A DNA stretch of 64,000 nt from an uncultured Paracoccaceae bacterium (GTDB lineage: Bacteria; Pseudomonadota; Alphaproteobacteria; Rhodobacterales; Rhodobacteraceae): positions 496,001 through 560,000 of the forward strand of contig CANMKS010000001.1 in assembly GCA_947498645.1 (NCBI GenBank). Reading direction: 5' to 3'. A program made the translations under genes and the position numbers. Below the pieces are notes generated by a model that saw only the letters and a list, made by a program, of their open reading frames with translations, was not told the DNA's origin and did no database searches. Each line of letters opens with the position of its first letter. Within the stretch, counting starts at the first letter, position 1. This document shows, piece after piece, positions 62,840-64,000 of the stretch.

Positions 62840-63457
62840 ATGCCCGATGGCACAATAGAACCCAAAAAAGGACGGAAATTTGATCAGGTGCTGGAAGGCG
62901 CCCGACAAGTATTCCTGTCTGACGGGTTTGAAGGTGCATCGGTGGATGACATCGCCAAGGCCGCAGGTGTGTCCAAGGCCACGCTTTACAGCTATTTTCC
63001 CGACAAACGGTTTCTGTTCATGCAAGTGGCCAGGACCGAATGTGCCCGTCAAGCCGATCATGCGATTGAGACGATTGACATGAACGCGCCGGTTCAGAAG
63101 GTTCTGTGCAATATTGCGATGGAGATGGTCGATTTCATCACCTCGCAGTTCGGCAAACGCATCTTTCGCATTTGTGTGGGCGAAAGTGATCGGTTCCCAG
63201 AGTTGGGACGCGAGTTCTACGAAAGCGGCCCGCTCCTGATCCGCAATCGGCTGGTCGAGTTTTTTCGAAAAGCGACCGAACGTGGCGAGCTGGAGATCAC
63301 CGATTTTAACCTCGCCGCAGAACAGTTCCACGAGTTGTGCAAAGCGGACCTGTTCCCGCGCATGGTTTTCAACATGACCGAAGACTTTACCCGCGAAGAA
63401 AAAATGCGCGTGGTCAACGGCGCGGTGGAAATGTTCATGGCGCGGTACGGGGTTTAG
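62840..63457 (+). CDS. TetR/AcrR-family transcriptional regulator
   Basis: This 205-residue protein has the TetR helix-turn-helix: KFDQVLEGARQVFLSDGFEGASVDDIAKAAGVSKATLYSYFPDKRFLF, followed by a C-terminal ligand domain of the AefR/TetR_C type. GGGAGG lies six bases before the ATG at 62840; ATGs at 62837 and 62810 are alternatives. A matching operator lies upstream, and two more precede the secreted-protein gene. The stop overlaps the convergent NYN gene stop by four bases. The ligand is unknown. Confidence 0.9.
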   Translation: MPDGTIEPKKGRKFDQVLEGARQVFLSDGFEGASVDDIAKAAGVSKATLYSYFPDKRFLFMQVARTECARQADHAIETIDMNAPVQKVLCNIAMEMVDFITSQFGKRIFRICVGESDRFPELGREFYESGPLLIRNRLVEFFRKATERGELEITDFNLAAEQFHELCKADLFPRMVFNMTEDFTREEKMRVVNGAVEMFMARYGV

Positions 63458-64000
63458 GTCTTGGGGTTTTCTTTTAGGCGAATCTCCATATGGCCATCCT
63501 GTTTCCTAAGCTCAAACGCGATAAGCATCGAAATCAGATCACTCAATTTCGCCCGGCCGTACGTGCGCGTATCGAAGTCCGGATTTGCGCGCACCAAGTA
63601 GCTGCCAACAGCACTAAGTCCGTACCACTCGCCTTCGGGGTCAATACTTCTCATGGCGGACCTGATCAGATTGATTAGTTTTCCTGGCTGCTTGATCGGC
63701 TGATTAGATTGAACTTTAGCATCTGTCTTTTCGCTGCTCTCGCCAACGATATTCTCGATTAGAATAAACCGGTTGCAGGCGTTGCGCAGGCTAACCGGTG
63801 CCTTGCTCTCTCCGACCCCAATCACCTCGCCACCATTTTCACGTAAACGGTTGGCGAGCGCGGTAAAGTCACTGTCTGACGACACCAGCACAAACCCGTC
63901 AAACCGCCCGGTGTGCAAAATATCCATCGCGCCGATGACCAAGCCGATGTCACTTGCATTCTTGCCTTTGGTATTAGCAGTTTCCTGGTTGGCAACCATG
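63454..64000 (-). CDS. NYN-domain (LabA/DUF88) protein with OST-HTH domain, partial
   Basis: At least 181 residues are visible; the N-terminus lies beyond the right edge. KGKNASDIGLVIGAMDILHTG and DGFVLVSSDSDFTALANRLRENG are the second half of a NYN nuclease-like domain, with conserved acidic residues in SSDSDF. A linker then leads to an OST-HTH/LOTUS domain (KLINLIRSAMRSIDPEGEWYGLSAVGSYLVRANPDFD). Such proteins are thought to act on RNA. The gene is AT-rich: about 44% GC over 63661-63780, lower than the rest of the window. The Met at 63999 is probably internal. Confidence 0.8.
   Translation of the reverse strand, partial: MVANQETANTKGKNASDIGLVIGAMDILHTGRFDGFVLVSSDSDFTALANRLRENGGEVIGVGESKAPVSLRNACNRFILIENIVGESSEKTDAKVQSNQPIKQPGKLINLIRSAMRSIDPEGEWYGLSAVGSYLVRANPDFDTRTYGRAKLSDLISMLIAFELRKQDGHMEIRLKENPKT

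Noticed and set aside
1-64000. CRISPR arrays, tRNA, rRNA, insertion sequences, prophage or integrase genes
   Set aside because: Gaps were scanned by eye and no spaced direct repeats, cloverleaf-like segments, transposase motifs or attachment sites were seen.

Overview
This window is ordinary chromosome from an alphaproteobacterium, most likely a marine Rhodobacterales (Roseobacter-group) strain. The evidence is gene content and order: mcl1, a 44-residue aa3 oxidase subunit IV, ftsE-ftsX-plsC, pyrB followed by a defective dihydroorotase homologue and plsY, an MbfA-type iron exporter with an Irr-type iron box, a DmdC-like acyl-CoA dehydrogenase, and fdhD-mobA-mobB-moeA. Base composition is fairly GC-rich. 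Genes are tightly packed, with many 1-8 base start/stop overlaps and almost no long gaps. I see no rRNA, tRNA, insertion sequence, prophage or CRISPR array.

Layout. 1-6.1 kb: 5-oxoprolinase subunit A, a cupin, a divergent pair that looks like a split MnmC (FAD oxidoreductase / MnmD), a DMT exporter and a lytic transglycosylase. 6.2-12.4 kb: dapA, a methyltransferase-like protein, a YcaQ-type glycosylase with an ion channel, smpB, then a lower-GC stretch with pabB and a Dabb protein. 12.4-18.1 kb: sseA, an aromatic aminotransferase, mcl1, a triple-repeat secreted protein, accA and an M50 peptidase. 18.1-28 kb (mostly minus strand): ftsEX-plsC-PPOX, a zinc-ribbon protein, then argH-lipoprotein-DUF2834-lysA-TIGR02302. 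28-36.4 kb: TlpA and DsbD-like redox proteins, YqgE, a two-gene RND efflux pump, moaB and a uracil-DNA glycosylase. 36.4-41.3 kb: pyrB-hyp-pyrC'-plsY, then a GbsR/MarR-regulated membrane-protein module. 41.3-49.9 kb: gshA, rsmE, ubiA, an OmpA-BON protein, a BKACE enzyme and the threonylcarbamoyl-AMP synthase. 50-56.7 kb: acyl-CoA dehydrogenase with an MBL hydrolase, a glutamine amidotransferase, an Lrp-type regulator, oxidase subunit IV and AzlCD. 56.7-64 kb: molybdenum-cofactor cluster, mbfA, a TetR regulator with a small secreted protein, and the edge of a NYN-domain gene.

The most distinctive signals are regulatory DNA arrays not explained by the genes alone: four GTAC cores at exact 11-bp spacing upstream of sseA; two 18-bp operators, 16/18 identical, around the GbsR-type gene, one lying over the next start codon; three TetR-type boxes bracketing a 62-residue secreted protein; three boxes about 32-33 bp apart upstream of the Lrp gene; and an iron-control-like palindrome in front of mbfA. 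Protein-level oddities are a dihydroorotase homologue without its HxH metal ligands, an enzyme gene whose only usable start appears to be a CTG overlapping the previous stop (CTGA), and MoeA fused to an unknown N-terminal domain. Nothing here is a large novel system. The best candidates for undescribed biology are the GbsR module (39.9-41.3 kb) and the TetR/secreted-protein locus (62.4-63.5 kb).
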